Shown: positions 1 to 9,916, counted from the stretch's first letter. The stretch is DNA of 64,000 nucleotides from Cupriavidus basilensis (GCF_008801925.2 NZ_CP062803.1:1426001-1490000), one strand, 5' to 3'. Notes: generated from the sequence alone by a model not told the origin. Made by a program: numbers and translations.

Positions 1-1
1 C

Positions 2-1153
<1,152 letters not shown>

Positions 1154-1162
1154 GCTCGTGCC

Positions 1163-1198
1163 ATGCGCCGGCCGCGCACCATGCCGCGGCCGGCGCAT
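1163..1198. terminator. Strong hairpin between eno and ftsB
   Basis: A perfect 14-bp inverted repeat begins ten bases after the eno stop. The left arm ATGCGCCGGCCGCG pairs with the right arm CGCGGCCGGCGCAT across an 8-base loop. No T-run follows directly; a pyrimidine stretch starts a few bases on. It may be an imperfect terminator or a 3'-end stabiliser that lowers readthrough into ftsB. The function is inferred; the pairing is read directly. Confidence 0.6.
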
Positions 1199-1236
1199 GA
1201 CGCAACTTCCCTTCTTTTGCTTAAGCGCCAGAATCC

Positions 1237-1575
1237 ATGCGCCTGATCTCGTTGCTGTTGTTTGTGCTGTTGCTCGCCATTCAGTATCCACTATGGCTGG
1301 GCAAGGGCGGCTGGCTGCGTGTGTGGGAGATGGACAAGCAGGTGCAGGAACAGAGCGCGCACAACCAGGCGCTCAAGCTGCGCAATGCCAAGCTGGAAGG
1401 GGAAGTGAAGGACCTGCAGGATGGCACCGGCGCCATTGAGGAGCGTGCCCGCTATGAGCTGGGCATGGTCAAGGATGGCGAGGTGTTCGTGCAGTTCGTG
1501 GCACCGGCCCCCAAGGTCAGCGCCACGCCGCCGCTGCCGCCACCGGCGAACTCCCCGGCATTCAATCGCCACTAA
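1237..1575 (+). CDS. ftsB: Cell division protein FtsB
   Basis: FtsB is a small bitopic inner-membrane divisome protein that forms the FtsQLB complex. The 112-residue product has a single N-terminal membrane segment (about residues 3-20), then a heptad-like helical stretch (about 28-62) rich in Q, N, L and E, and the family motif around [14 protein letters not shown]. The C-terminus is a proline/alanine-rich tail. Length and position immediately after eno match the family. There is no strong Shine-Dalgarno sequence, so the start is chosen because it places the membrane segment at the extreme N-terminus. Confidence 0.93.
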   Translation: MRLISLLLFVLLLAIQYPLWLGKGGWLRVWEMDKQVQEQSAHNQALKLRNAKLEGEVKDLQDGTGAIEERARYELGMVKDGEVFVQFVAPAPKVSATPPLPPPANSPAFNRH

Positions 1576-1720
1576 GCTGGCGTCTTTCCCGTTTTCTGTC
1601 TCGTTTCTGTCTCGTAGCGCCTGCCGCCGTTGCGCCGCGACGGCATGGATGAAGCATGCTCGCGTCCTTGGTCGCTTGCTGGACCAGTTTCGTCGGCTGC
1701 CTATCGCTGCTTACCGCTGC

Positions 1721-2122
1721 TCACCACCAGTACGGATAGCCACCGTAGCCCCAGCCCCGGTATCCCGGGCTGCTGAATCCGACTCCGCCGCCCCAGTGCC
1801 CACCGCCCCAGCCGCCGTAGTACAGGTTCCAGCTAGGCGAGGGATACGCATAGTAGCTTGCCGCCCGCGCCATGGCTTCCGCCTGCTGCTGGCGGGCAAT
1901 CGCGGCATCCTGCTCGCGCAGTACCTGGCGGTTCAGCTCGCCGATCTTCTGGATGTCTTCCGCGGTGACGGGCGGCGGCGGCACGCCGTTGGGCGCCAGG
2001 CGGGCAGTCGGCGGCGAGCCGTTGAGGTCGCGCGGCAACTGGGCGCAGCCGCCGCAGGCCAGCACGACGCCGAGCAGCACGGCGCTGATCGTGGCGCACG
2101 GGTGAGAGGACAAAGCGGACAT
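1721..2122 (-). CDS. Glycine-rich outer-membrane-type lipoprotein, function unknown
   Basis: The 133-residue product starts at an ATG preceded by AGGGAG. A hydrophobic signal ends in a lipobox-like LAC/GGC, so a lipid-modified secreted protein is likely. The middle carries a short region rich in Q, R and A (near NRQVLREQDAAIARQQQ). The last ~45 residues are extremely rich in Gly, Tyr and Trp and end in PYWW. I do not recognise a named family. The aromatic-glycine tail suggests a surface or envelope role, but this is inference. It stands alone between ftsB and hslO, convergent with ftsB. Confidence 0.7.
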   Translation of the reverse strand: MSALSSHPCATISAVLLGVVLACGGCAQLPRDLNGSPPTARLAPNGVPPPPVTAEDIQKIGELNRQVLREQDAAIARQQQAEAMARAASYYAYPSPSWNLYYGGWGGGHWGGGVGFSSPGYRGWGYGGYPYWW

Positions 2123-2248
2123 GATGACTCCCTGATTCTGGTGGGGCGCTGACGCTTGGACCCCGGCGCGGGGCAGAAAGGTTCCTGCCGTCGCGCTTCC
2201 CATCATGGCTCGCACCGTCGTTCGCATTGCTGTCCCGCGCGCTGCCGC

Positions 2249-3277
2249 TCAGTGCTGCTGGCCCGCGCCGTCGCCGGCGCCGGTAGCCACGGGGACCGGC
2301 GTGAACAGCTGCGCGCAATCGACCGGGTCGAAGTGGTACTGCTGGCCGCAGAAATCGCATTGGATTTCCACTTCGCCGCGTTCCACCAGGATGTCTTCAA
2401 TCTCCACGCGGCCCAGGTTCTGCAGCATGCCCGCCACCTTGGCGCGCGAGCACGAGCATTGGAAATGGGGCGTCAGCGGCTCGAACACGCGCAGGCCGGT
2501 GGCTTCCAGGTCTTCCCAGAACAGGCGGCGCAGCAAGGTGTCCGGCGTCTCGGCCAGCAGTTCGGCGTCCTTCAGCGTGGCGCCGAGCTGGCAGGCACGG
2601 TCCCAGGTGTCGAGGTCCTGCGCGCGGGCGGTGTCCGCCAGCGGCGCGCCGGTTTCGCCCACTTGCGCGGGCTCACGCTCGGCGTGTCCTTCCAGCGTGC
2701 CGCCGTAGGAGGGCAGCTTTTGCAGCAGCATGCCTGCGGCGACCTTGTCGTCGGCGGCCAGCCATAGCCGCGTGTCGAGCTGCTCGGACGTCTGCATATA
2801 GTGCTCGAGCACGGCGGTCATGGATGTCATCGGGCCATGCTCGTCGGCCAGCGGCACGATGCTCTGGTATGGCTGCTGCCCGGGCAGCTTGTCCTGCGGG
2901 TCCAGCGTGATGGCAAAGCGGCCGCGGCCGCTGACGTTGACGAGATCCGCCAGCGTGGCGTCGTCGGCCAGCGTCGCGCCTTCGGCCAGCTTGGCCGTTG
3001 CTCGCATCGACAGGTCGGACAGGCACTCCACCACCAGCATGCGCACCGGGCCATCGCCGTGCACTTGCATCACCAGCGCGCCGTTGAACTTCAGGTTGGC
3101 CGAAAGCAGGGCGGCGGCCGACATCATTTCACCCAGCAGCCGGCGCACCGGGGTGGGGTAATGATTGCGGCGCAGCACTTCTTGCCAGGTGGCCTGCATG
3201 CGTACCAGCTCGCCGCGCACGGGGGCCGCGTCGAACAGGAATTTCTGCAGGGTGTCAGGGGTGGTGGTGTCAGTCAC
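2249..3277 (-). CDS. hslO: Redox-regulated chaperone Hsp33
   Basis: Hsp33 is a cytoplasmic holdase switched on by oxidative unfolding of its zinc centre. The protein has about 342 residues. It carries the redox switch near the C-terminus as CSC (about residues 274-276) and CDFC (about 307-310), the four cysteines that bind zinc. Upstream parts fit the Hsp33 fold, with FLFDAAPVRGELVRM near the N-terminus. A GTG is chosen as start because homology begins there; the frame remains open further upstream but that part is antisense to the next gene. The Ala/Gly-rich C-terminal tail after the last motif is slightly longer than usual. Confidence 0.95.
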   Translation of the reverse strand: MTDTTTPDTLQKFLFDAAPVRGELVRMQATWQEVLRRNHYPTPVRRLLGEMMSAAALLSANLKFNGALVMQVHGDGPVRMLVVECLSDLSMRATAKLAEGATLADDATLADLVNVSGRGRFAITLDPQDKLPGQQPYQSIVPLADEHGPMTSMTAVLEHYMQTSEQLDTRLWLAADDKVAAGMLLQKLPSYGGTLEGHAEREPAQVGETGAPLADTARAQDLDTWDRACQLGATLKDAELLAETPDTLLRRLFWEDLEATGLRVFEPLTPHFQCSCSRAKVAGMLQNLGRVEIEDILVERGEVEIQCDFCGQQYHFDPVDCAQLFTPVPVATGAGDGAGQQH

Positions 3278-3324
3278 GATGATCCGTCGGTAATTCGGAG
3301 CCGCTGGCGCGGCGCCTTGGTCGC

Positions 3325-3849
3325 TTAGTCGATGCGTTTGAGTTGTGTCTTGTACATGGCCTGGCGGGTGGCGTAGGTCTCGGCATTGCGATACAGGTTG
3401 GCCACGTCCTGCTCGGTGAGCTCTCGCACCACCTTTGCCGGCGCGCCGAGGATCAGCGAGCGGTCCGGGAACACCTTGCCTTCGGTGACCACGGCGCCGG
3501 CGCCGACAAGGCACTCCTTGCCGATCACCGCACGGTTCAGGATCACCGCCTGGATGCCGATCAGCGAGCCCTCGCCCACGGTGCAGCCGTGCAGCATGGC
3601 CTGGTGGCCGATCGAGACCTTGTCGCCGATGGTCAGCGGGCAGCCGGGGTCGGTGTGGAGCACGGTGCCTTCCTGCACGTTGCTGGACTCGCCAACCACG
3701 ATCGGCTCGTTGTCGCCTCGGATCACCACGCCTGGCCACACGCTGGCACGTGCCTTGAGCGTCACGTTACCGATGATGGTGGCTTCCGGCGCCACGTAGG
3801 CATCCGGATCGATGGTGGGGGCTACGTCGCCGAGCTGGTAAAGCGCCAT
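3325..3849 (-). CDS. Gamma-carbonic-anhydrase-like hexapeptide protein
   Basis: This 174-residue left-handed beta-helix protein belongs to the YrdA/PaaY/CaiE group of gamma-class carbonic anhydrase homologues, which bind a metal through histidines on hexapeptide turns. Visible pieces are VIRGDNEPIVVGESSNVQ, VLHTDPG and IGHQAMLHGCTVG, supplying the expected histidines. The ATG is preceded by AGGAGA. hslO lies 47 bases downstream on the same strand, so the two may be co-transcribed. Whether it is an active carbonic anhydrase cannot be decided from sequence. A second, divergent member of the family lies at 56,828-57,370. Confidence 0.9.
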   Translation of the reverse strand: MALYQLGDVAPTIDPDAYVAPEATIIGNVTLKARASVWPGVVIRGDNEPIVVGESSNVQEGTVLHTDPGCPLTIGDKVSIGHQAMLHGCTVGEGSLIGIQAVILNRAVIGKECLVGAGAVVTEGKVFPDRSLILGAPAKVVRELTEQDVANLYRNAETYATRQAMYKTQLKRID

Positions 3850-3980
3850 GAGGTCTCCTGCACAAGTTCGTATGGGTATATGGGGTTTGCCGCCGGGCTT
3901 TAAAGGGTCGTGGGCGGGCCTGCGGGCATAGGATGCCAACTGCCGGGCCCTACAATGGCGGCAAACCGGATTTTACGCTT

Positions 3981-4901
3981 ATGCCAGCAAACCTACCCGA
4001 TGCCGCGTCTCCTGGCGCCCCTGACCCCGATCGCGGTGCCGCGCCCGGCGCTTTATCCGGCGTGGCGGCGCCGTCCCTGCGCCGCCAGGCGCTTGCCATC
4101 CTGTGCCTGAGCGACGCGCACGAGAAGGCCGCGGCCACGCGCCGGATGCGGCTGGCGGCCGAAGCCATGGCGCCGGAGGCCTTGGGCATCGGCGAGGCGA
4201 TCGCGGCCGAACTGCCGCTGCCCGGCCGGCCGCCGCTGCCCGAACTGGTGGCGCCGCAGCGGGTGGAGCGGCGGCGGTCCATCCATACGCCCGCCGGCCG
4301 CGCGGCGCTGATCCACGCGCTCGCGCATATCGAGTTCAACGCGATCAACCTGGCGCTGGATGCCATCTGGCGATTCGACGCGATGCCGGTAGCCTTCTAC
4401 CTGGACTGGCTGCGCGTGGCCGACGAGGAGGCGCTGCATTTCAGCCTGCTCGCGCAGCACCTGGCCACGCTGGATGCGCGCTACGGCGATTTTCCGGCGC
4501 ACAACAGCCTGTGGGAGATGGCGGACAAGACCGCCGGCGATGTGCTGGCGCGCATGGCGCTGGTGCCGCGCACGCTGGAGGCGCGCGGGCTGGATGCCTC
4601 GCCGCCGGTGCGCGCCAAGCTCGCGGCCGCGGGCGATCATGAGGCCGCTGCCATCATCGACATCATCCTGCGCGACGAGGTGGGTCACGTAGCCATCGGC
4701 AACCGCTGGTACCGCTGGCTATGCGCCTGCCGTGGCCTGGACCCCGTCGCCACCTACGCCGAGCTGGCCGCGCGCTACCAGGCACCGCGCCTGCGGCCGC
4801 CCTTCAACCTGGCGGCGCGCCGCGCGGCGGGTTTCGACGAGGATGAGCTGGCGTGGCTCGAGGGACAGGCCGCTCAGTTGTATTCCGTCACTACGACATA
4901 G
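3981..4901 (+). CDS. DUF455 ferritin-like domain protein
   Basis: The 306-residue protein matches the DUF455/COG2833 family, a four-helix ferritin-like fold related to di-iron hydroxylases such as MiaE. Metal-ligand-type motifs are seen as HIE (about residues 116-118), DEEALHF (148-154) and DEVGHVAIG further on. The first ~35 residues are Pro/Ala-rich and probably disordered. A TACAAT -10-like element lies about 25 bases upstream of the ATG. No substrate is known for the family. The 3' end overlaps the convergent downstream gene by 28 bases. Confidence 0.85.
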   Translation: MPANLPDAASPGAPDPDRGAAPGALSGVAAPSLRRQALAILCLSDAHEKAAATRRMRLAAEAMAPEALGIGEAIAAELPLPGRPPLPELVAPQRVERRRSIHTPAGRAALIHALAHIEFNAINLALDAIWRFDAMPVAFYLDWLRVADEEALHFSLLAQHLATLDARYGDFPAHNSLWEMADKTAGDVLARMALVPRTLEARGLDASPPVRAKLAAAGDHEAAAIIDIILRDEVGHVAIGNRWYRWLCACRGLDPVATYAELAARYQAPRLRPPFNLAARRAAGFDEDELAWLEGQAAQLYSVTTT

Positions 4902-5230
4902 CCCTGCTTGTTGCCGCCACCGGGGCCTGCCGTGAATTGCACGGGCACGACAAAGGCGCGCGCGGTCGCCAGCTGGACGGCCCGGCCAGGCAGCAGCGGC
5001 AGGGAGGCAGACTCCGCGGAATGGGCGCCGTTCGCCGGGCAACTGATCGAGGCGGTCCCGCTCGTGCTGATTTGCGTATTGCAGGGGGGCGCGACGATGG
5101 CCCCCCGGAAGTAGATCACGCCATCCGCGGCCCACGCGGATACCGAAAGCAAAGCACTCGCCAGGGCCAACGGCAGCCGGAGCGCGAAGCGGTGGGAGGC
5201 GGCGCGGCCGGTGCTTGCAAACGTGCTCAT
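4874..5230 (-). CDS. Small secreted protein, fimbrial-subunit-like
   Basis: This 118-residue product has a clear signal peptide with a cleavage site after SAWA (about residue 34). The mature part is short, beta-strand-like and carries two cysteines (about residues 50 and 64) in the context FRGAIVAPPC...SISCP. That pattern resembles the start of type 1 pilin-like domains, where the first strand pair is disulfide-linked, but the protein is shorter than a full pilin. No chaperone or usher is adjacent. AGGAGA precedes the ATG. Regularly spaced TTGGGAA motifs lie upstream. The fimbrial link is tentative. Confidence 0.6.
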   Translation of the reverse strand: MSTFASTGRAASHRFALRLPLALASALLSVSAWAADGVIYFRGAIVAPPCNTQISTSGTASISCPANGAHSAESASLPLLPGRAVQLATARAFVVPVQFTAGPGGGNKQGYVVVTEYN

Positions 5231-5784
5231 CGTGATCTCCTGTTCGTCATTAACTTGAAGCACATTGGGAAATTTCTGCGTGCTCGTTGGGAACTTTATT
5301 TCCCGAGATTGGGAAATACAATCAAGATAAACCGAGTTTTCCCAACCCTTTTTTTGCACTAATCTGTTAGGTCAGGTTGCGGAATTCACCGCTATCCAGC
5401 GTATTGATGCTACTCAGGGGTATAGGAATTGCCCTTGTTAAAAGGGCGAAAATGGAATGGTTCCGATTGGCATTTATACGAATAATCTTATAAATTCTTC
5501 GGAAAAAATGAGCTGGCATGGATGCCCCCTCCGCGACTGGAACGTGTGGTCTGATCTGCCGAATGCGATGCGCCATGGCGATGCGCTCCGCATGTCCTTG
5601 CTAACGTCAGATTCGGCGAAAACTTGACTGCCGGGAGGGCGGCGCATATCGATGCGCGCGTTCGCTTGTCGGTCGCGCGGCAGGTTGTGCCGGCCGGACG
5701 CTGGGAGGCGGGGCTTGGGGGGCGGGTTTGAGTGCCAGGGGCAGGGGCGGGCGAGAGCCTTGCGGCCGCGCCCGCCTGCCAGTG
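5231..5784. other. Non-coding, AT-rich intergenic stretch
   Basis: This 554-base gap is visibly richer in A+T than its surroundings between about 5,255 and 5,520, then returns to high GC. It holds four TTGGGAA-type motifs (listed separately). A 69-codon reading frame on the minus strand exists but has no good ribosome binding site and no recognisable sequence, so I do not call it. Nothing else is evident. Confidence 0.5.
5265..5345. promoter_or_regulatory. Array of TTGGGAA boxes spaced 22 bp
   Basis: TTGGGAAAT at 5265-5273, TTGGGAAC at 5287-5294 and TTGGGAAAT at 5309-5317 are direct repeats spaced exactly 22 bases, about two helical turns. An inverted copy, TTTTCCCAA, lies at 5337-5345. The third box is also the right arm of ATTTCCC-N6-GGGAAAT (5298-5317). 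The array begins 35 bases upstream of the small secreted gene's start, in its promoter region. It looks like a cooperative operator; the binding protein is unknown. Confidence 0.5.
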
Positions 5785-7518
5785 CTACGGGTGCGCTGGC
5801 GCAGCGCGCCGGGCTTCGATCTCGCGCAGCACGCGCCGCTGGATCTTGCCGGTGGTGGTCATCGGCAACTGCGCGATGAACTCGATGGCCTTGGGATACT
5901 CGTAGGGTGCAAGCTGGCCGCGCACATGCTGCTGCAGCTCGGCGACCAGCGCGGCGTCGGCCTGCGCCGAACGCACGATCGATGGCACCAGCACGATGAA
6001 CGCCTTGACCACCGCGCCGCGCTCCGGGTCCGGCGAGGGCACCACCGCGCAATTCGACACGGCGGGATGCTTGAGCAGGCAATTCTCGATCTCGCTCGGG
6101 CCAATGCGGTAGCCGGAGGATTTGAAGACATCATCGGCGCGCCCCTGGTACCAAAGGTAGCCGTCTTCGTCGATGCGCGCCAGGTCGCCCGTGCGGCACC
6201 AGCGCAGGCCGTCGTGCTCCAGGTACTTGCCGGCGGTGGCCTCCTCATTGCGCCAGTAGCCAAGGAAGAACACGGGGTCGGGATGGCCGTGGACGTCGGT
6301 GCTGCACACGGCCACCTCGCCGTCCTCGCCCACCGCGCAGGGCCTGCCTTCATCGTCGACCACGGCGATGCGGTGGCCAGGATAGGGCCTGCCCATGGAG
6401 CCCGGGCGCGCCGGCCAGCCTAGCTGGCCATCGTTGTTCTGCGCGGTGCAGTTGCCCACGATGTAGTTGATCTCGGTCTGGCCGAACATTTCGTTGACGA
6501 CCACGCCGAGCGCGTCGCGGCACCAGGCGAACACGGTTTCCCCCACGGCTTCGCCCGCGCTCATCAGCGCGCGCAGGTGCAACTGGTAGTGCTCGCTCGG
6601 CGCGGGGCAGGTTTTCATCATCTGCTTGAGCGCGGTGGGAAACAGGAAGGTATTGGTGACGCGATAGCGCGCCATCAGCTCGAAGGCGGTTTGCGCGGAG
6701 AACCTGCCCTGGTAGCCTACGATGGTCTTGCCGAAATACAGCGTGGGCATCAGCGCATCCCACAGCCCGCCGGTCCAGGCCCAGTCCGCCGGGCTCCAGA
6801 ACACGTCGTCGGCTTGGGGAAACCAGTTTTGCGAACAGACGAAGCCGGGTAGGTTGCCTATCAGCGCGCGGTGCGGGATCAGGGCGCCCTTGGGCGGGCC
6901 GGTGGTGCCGCTGGTGTAGATCAGCACCGCCGCCTCGTCGGCCTTGGTCACGACCGCGGTGAACGTCGGCAACTCGGCGGCCAGCAGCGCATCCCAGTCG
7001 TGCTCCGCGCGGCCCACGGCGGCACCGACGCCGATCACCGTGGCCAGTGCCGGGCACTCCGCGCGCGCTGCCAGCACGTTGTCGATCGAGGATTCGTCGG
7101 CAATCGCCAGGCACGCCTCGCTGTGCTGGAGGCGGTACGCCAGGGCTTCCGGGCCGAACAGCATCGACAACGGCATGGCGATGGCGCCGAGCTGGTAGAT
7201 CGCCATATGCGCAATCACCGTCTCGATGCGCTGCGGCATGACGATGCTCACGCGGTCGCCCCGCGTCACACCCAGCGTGCGCAGCGCCCGGGAGAGGCGA
7301 TCGGCCTCGGCCTGGATGAAGGCATAGCTGTAGCTGGCGCGGCGCCCGTCTTCGTGCTCGGTGTGGACCGCGATGCGATCCATCGTGGCCGGGTCGCGCG
7401 CCCAGCGCGCGCAGCACGCGTCGGCCAGGTTGAAAAACTCGGGCACATGCCAGTGGAATTGCGAATGTAGCGCGGGATAGTCGTCGCGCCGGCTGGCTGG
7501 CAGGGCGGGTGCGGCCAT
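5785..7518 (-). CDS. AMP-forming acyl-CoA synthetase, medium-chain/ACSM type
   Basis: The enzyme activates a carboxylic acid to its CoA thioester through an acyl-adenylate. It has 577 residues, normal for the ANL superfamily. The phosphate-binding A3 motif YTSGTTGPPKG is at 201-211. NEMFGQTE gives the A5 region, GDLARIDEDGYLWYQGRADD the hinge, GYRIGPSEIE the A8 region, and TTTGKIQRR near the C-terminus carries the catalytic lysine. Sequence texture is closest to the acetyl-/medium-chain group; the substrate is not certain. AGGAGA precedes the ATG. It is divergent from the hydrolase gene, with a palindromic operator in between. Confidence 0.92.
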   Translation of the reverse strand: MAAPALPASRRDDYPALHSQFHWHVPEFFNLADACCARWARDPATMDRIAVHTEHEDGRRASYSYAFIQAEADRLSRALRTLGVTRGDRVSIVMPQRIETVIAHMAIYQLGAIAMPLSMLFGPEALAYRLQHSEACLAIADESSIDNVLAARAECPALATVIGVGAAVGRAEHDWDALLAAELPTFTAVVTKADEAAVLIYTSGTTGPPKGALIPHRALIGNLPGFVCSQNWFPQADDVFWSPADWAWTGGLWDALMPTLYFGKTIVGYQGRFSAQTAFELMARYRVTNTFLFPTALKQMMKTCPAPSEHYQLHLRALMSAGEAVGETVFAWCRDALGVVVNEMFGQTEINYIVGNCTAQNNDGQLGWPARPGSMGRPYPGHRIAVVDDEGRPCAVGEDGEVAVCSTDVHGHPDPVFFLGYWRNEEATAGKYLEHDGLRWCRTGDLARIDEDGYLWYQGRADDVFKSSGYRIGPSEIENCLLKHPAVSNCAVVPSPDPERGAVVKAFIVLVPSIVRSAQADAALVAELQQHVRGQLAPYEYPKAIEFIAQLPMTTTGKIQRRVLREIEARRAAPAHP

Positions 7519-7568
7519 GCTGGGTCTCCTGGGTTGCGTCCGGGATGCGGGCCGGGCCGGCTTGCCGC

Positions 7569-7594
7569 TATAATCCGCAAACGAACGATCGTTC
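7569..7594 (+). promoter_or_regulatory. -10 element with adjoining 12-bp palindromic operator
   Basis: TATAAT (7569-7574) reads towards the hydrolase gene. Nine bases on is the perfect palindrome GAACGATCGTTC (7583-7594), placed where transcription would start. Palindromes of this type are typical TetR-family operators. The site lies between divergent acyl-CoA synthetase and hydrolase genes and could repress either or both. No good -35 is visible. No regulator gene is adjacent, so the repressor would act from elsewhere. Confidence 0.55.
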
Positions 7595-7668
7595 TATTTT
7601 TTGGCTTCCCCGTTGCCGCGGGTGAAAGCGTCCGCCACGATCAGGGAAAAGGCCCCCGGGGAGACACC

Positions 7669-8562
7669 ATGACAATAAGAGAAACCTCGCGCTCGGAATT
7701 TATCACGTTGCGCGGCCTCAATATGCACGTGCGCCACTGGGGCGAGCCCGGTGCGCCCACCTTGTTCCTGCTGCATGGCTGGATGGACGTGGCCGCCTCG
7801 TTCCAGTTCATGGTGGACGCGCTGGAACGCGATTGGCACGTGATCGCCCCGGACTGGCGTGGCTTTGGCCAGACCGACTGGCCGACGCGCTATCCCGGCA
7901 CCGAGTCCTACTGGTTTCCCGACTACGTTGCCGATCTCGAGGCCGTGCTCGACCACTACCAGCCGGACGCGCCGGTGAACCTGGTGGGGCACAGCATGGG
8001 CGCGAACGTGGCCTGTTTCTACGCCGGCATCCGCCCGGAGCGGGTGCGCCGTGTGGTTGACCTGGAGGGGTTTGGCATGACCGGGACGCGCGCCGAGCAA
8101 GCACCCGGGCGCTATGCGCGCTGGCTCGACGAGTTGCGCGAGCGCCAGCCGTTGCGCTCCTATGACAGCGTGGGGGCGGTGGCGGCACGGCTGCAGAAGA
8201 CCAATCCGCGCCTGCCCGATGACCGCGCCGCCTTCCTGGCCGAGCACTGGTCAGCGCGCAATGCGCAAGGCCGCTGGGAGATCCTGGGCGATGCCGCGCA
8301 CAAGATGGTCAATCCGGTGCTGTACCGGCTCGACGAGGTGATGGCGATCTGGGCGCAGGCCACCGCGCCGGTGCTGCACGTGGAAGCGCGCAATTCGCAA
8401 ACGCTCAGCCACATTGCAAAGGACCAGCCGCTGGCGGAGTTCAAGCAGCGCTTCAAGGCGTTTCGCGATTTCCGCGAGGCCATCGTCGATGACGCCGGCC
8501 ATATGCTGCATCACGACCAGCCGCGGGTGGTGGCCGGGCTGGTCGAGTCTTTCTGCGTCTGA
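7669..8562 (+). CDS. Alpha/beta hydrolase
   Basis: The 297-residue protein has the alpha/beta hydrolase fold. HGW (about 36-38) gives the oxyanion region, GHSMG (about 107-111) the nucleophile elbow with Ser109, and AGHMLHHDQP near residue 278 the catalytic histidine. The acidic residue is probably in the region before it. The ATG is preceded by GGGGAG at good spacing; the frame runs further upstream but through the operator. The substrate is unknown. The divergent acyl-CoA synthetase suggests an ester or thioester. It ends 27 bases from the convergent reductase gene. Confidence 0.9.
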   Translation: MTIRETSRSEFITLRGLNMHVRHWGEPGAPTLFLLHGWMDVAASFQFMVDALERDWHVIAPDWRGFGQTDWPTRYPGTESYWFPDYVADLEAVLDHYQPDAPVNLVGHSMGANVACFYAGIRPERVRRVVDLEGFGMTGTRAEQAPGRYARWLDELRERQPLRSYDSVGAVAARLQKTNPRLPDDRAAFLAEHWSARNAQGRWEILGDAAHKMVNPVLYRLDEVMAIWAQATAPVLHVEARNSQTLSHIAKDQPLAEFKQRFKAFRDFREAIVDDAGHMLHHDQPRVVAGLVESFCV

Positions 8563-8589
8563 CGCCGTGGGCCGTGCAGGCTGTCGCGC

Positions 8590-9702
8590 TCAGGCGTGCG
8601 TCAGCTTTTCCTTGAGCGTGGCGTTGTTGCTGGTGTGCACATGGACCAGCGCCTTTTCCGGGAAGGCATAGTGATAAGCGCGCCGCAGGGCCAGGGCTGC
8701 CTCGTGGAAGCCCGAGAGGATGAGCTTTTGCTTGTTGGGATAGAAGGCGATGTCGCCCGCGGCGAAAATGCCGCGGCGGGACGATTCGTAGGTGGTGGTA
8801 TCCACCACGATGCGCCCGGCGCGCATGTCGAGGTCCCACTGGGCGATCGGGCCGGGCTCGGAGACGAGGCCGTACAGCGCGACGAGTTCGTCGGCAGGCA
8901 GGCTGATCGTGTCTTCCCGGGTACGAATGTCGACCCCGGCCAGGGAGCCACCCTCGGTCTTGAGCGCGCCCAGCATGCCTACCACGAAGTCCATCTCGCC
9001 GGCGGCCACGGCCGCGCGCATTTCGGCCACCGTACCGTCGGCCGCGCGAAAACCTTCCCGGCGGTGCAGCAACGTAACGCGCGCCGCGGTCTTGCGCAGC
9101 GCCAGCGCCCAGTCCAGCGCGGAATCTCCGCCGCCGGCCACCACCACGCGCTTGCCGGCGAAACGCGCGGTGTCGCGCACAGCGTAGTGCAGGTGGCGGT
9201 CTTCCAGCGCCGCGGCCTCGGGCAGCGCCACGCGTTGCGGGGCGAAGGCGCCAGCGCCGGCGCAGATCAGCACCGCGGCCACGTCGAAGCGCTTGCCGGT
9301 GTCGGTTGTGACCAGCAGGCGGTGCGGGTGCTCATGGCCGGCTGTGGCGTGAGGTTCGGGCGGGACCTCGGCCAAGCCGTTGGCGCGCTCGTTGAAATGC
9401 ATGGGAAAGGCGAACGGCGCGCATTGCTCGAGCAGGCGGTCGACCAGGTCCTGCGCCAGGCAGCCCGGCACCGCGGGGATGTCGTAGATCGGCTTTTCCG
9501 GGTAGAGCTCGGTGCACTGTCCGCCGGCGCGGTCCAGCACGTCGATGAGCTCGCACTTCAGCCCCAGCACGCCAGCCTGGAAGGCGGCAAACAGGCCGAC
9601 CGGGCCGGCACCGACGATCAGCACATCGGTGCGGATCACGTCGGCAGGGACGGTTGGGGTGCGGGAATCAGGCGTGGCGCAAGCAGGGGTTCGGGTCGGC
9701 AT
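8590..9702 (-). CDS. Ferredoxin--NADP reductase, thioredoxin-reductase-like type
   Basis: This FAD enzyme of the TrxR-like FNR group passes electrons between NADPH and ferredoxin or flavodoxin. The ~370-residue protein has an FAD Rossmann motif GAGPVGLFAAF near residue 30, GGQCTELYPEKPIYDIP typical of this subfamily, a second dinucleotide motif VVAGGGDSALDWA for NADPH, and RRGIFAAGDI near the C-terminus. No CxxC redox pair of true thioredoxin reductase is present, which supports the FNR call. The first ~22 residues are irregular, so the true start might lie slightly downstream. Confidence 0.9.
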   Translation of the reverse strand: MPTRTPACATPDSRTPTVPADVIRTDVLIVGAGPVGLFAAFQAGVLGLKCELIDVLDRAGGQCTELYPEKPIYDIPAVPGCLAQDLVDRLLEQCAPFAFPMHFNERANGLAEVPPEPHATAGHEHPHRLLVTTDTGKRFDVAAVLICAGAGAFAPQRVALPEAAALEDRHLHYAVRDTARFAGKRVVVAGGGDSALDWALALRKTAARVTLLHRREGFRAADGTVAEMRAAVAAGEMDFVVGMLGALKTEGGSLAGVDIRTREDTISLPADELVALYGLVSEPGPIAQWDLDMRAGRIVVDTTTYESSRRGIFAAGDIAFYPNKQKLILSGFHEAALALRRAYHYAFPEKALVHVHTSNNATLKEKLTHA

Positions 9703-9862
9703 GGCTTGGCGGGCGGCGCGCGTGGCGGCGTCCGGCAGGAGGGTCGTCAGGCCCCAACTATACCGCGCGGGGCCGGCCCCGCCCCCTACGCCAGCGTTGG
9801 CGGCAGGGCTATCGGTGCGGATGTGTGGGCCAGCCCACGCGGCGCGCATTGGCACGGTATTA

Positions 9863-9910
9863 AAGTCGGATTGAAGTTGGATTAACGCGGAATTATCGCG
9901 AGAGTAGAAT
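9863..9910 (+). promoter_or_regulatory. Promoter of the PHP gene with short tandem repeats
   Basis: A -35-like TTAACG (9882-9887), a 17-base spacer and a -10 TAGAAT (9905-9910) end six bases before the PHP start codon, which would make the message leaderless. The stretch just upstream contains two near-identical 11-base units, AAGTCGGATTG (9863-9873) and AAGTTGGATTA (9874-9884), and a weaker third. Confidence 0.5.
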
Positions 9911-9916
9911 AGACGC

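Noticed and set aside
5367..5576. 69-codon minus-strand frame in the AT-rich gap
   Set aside because: No convincing ribosome binding site, no recognisable sequence, and it begins in high-GC and runs into the low-GC patch; likely chance.
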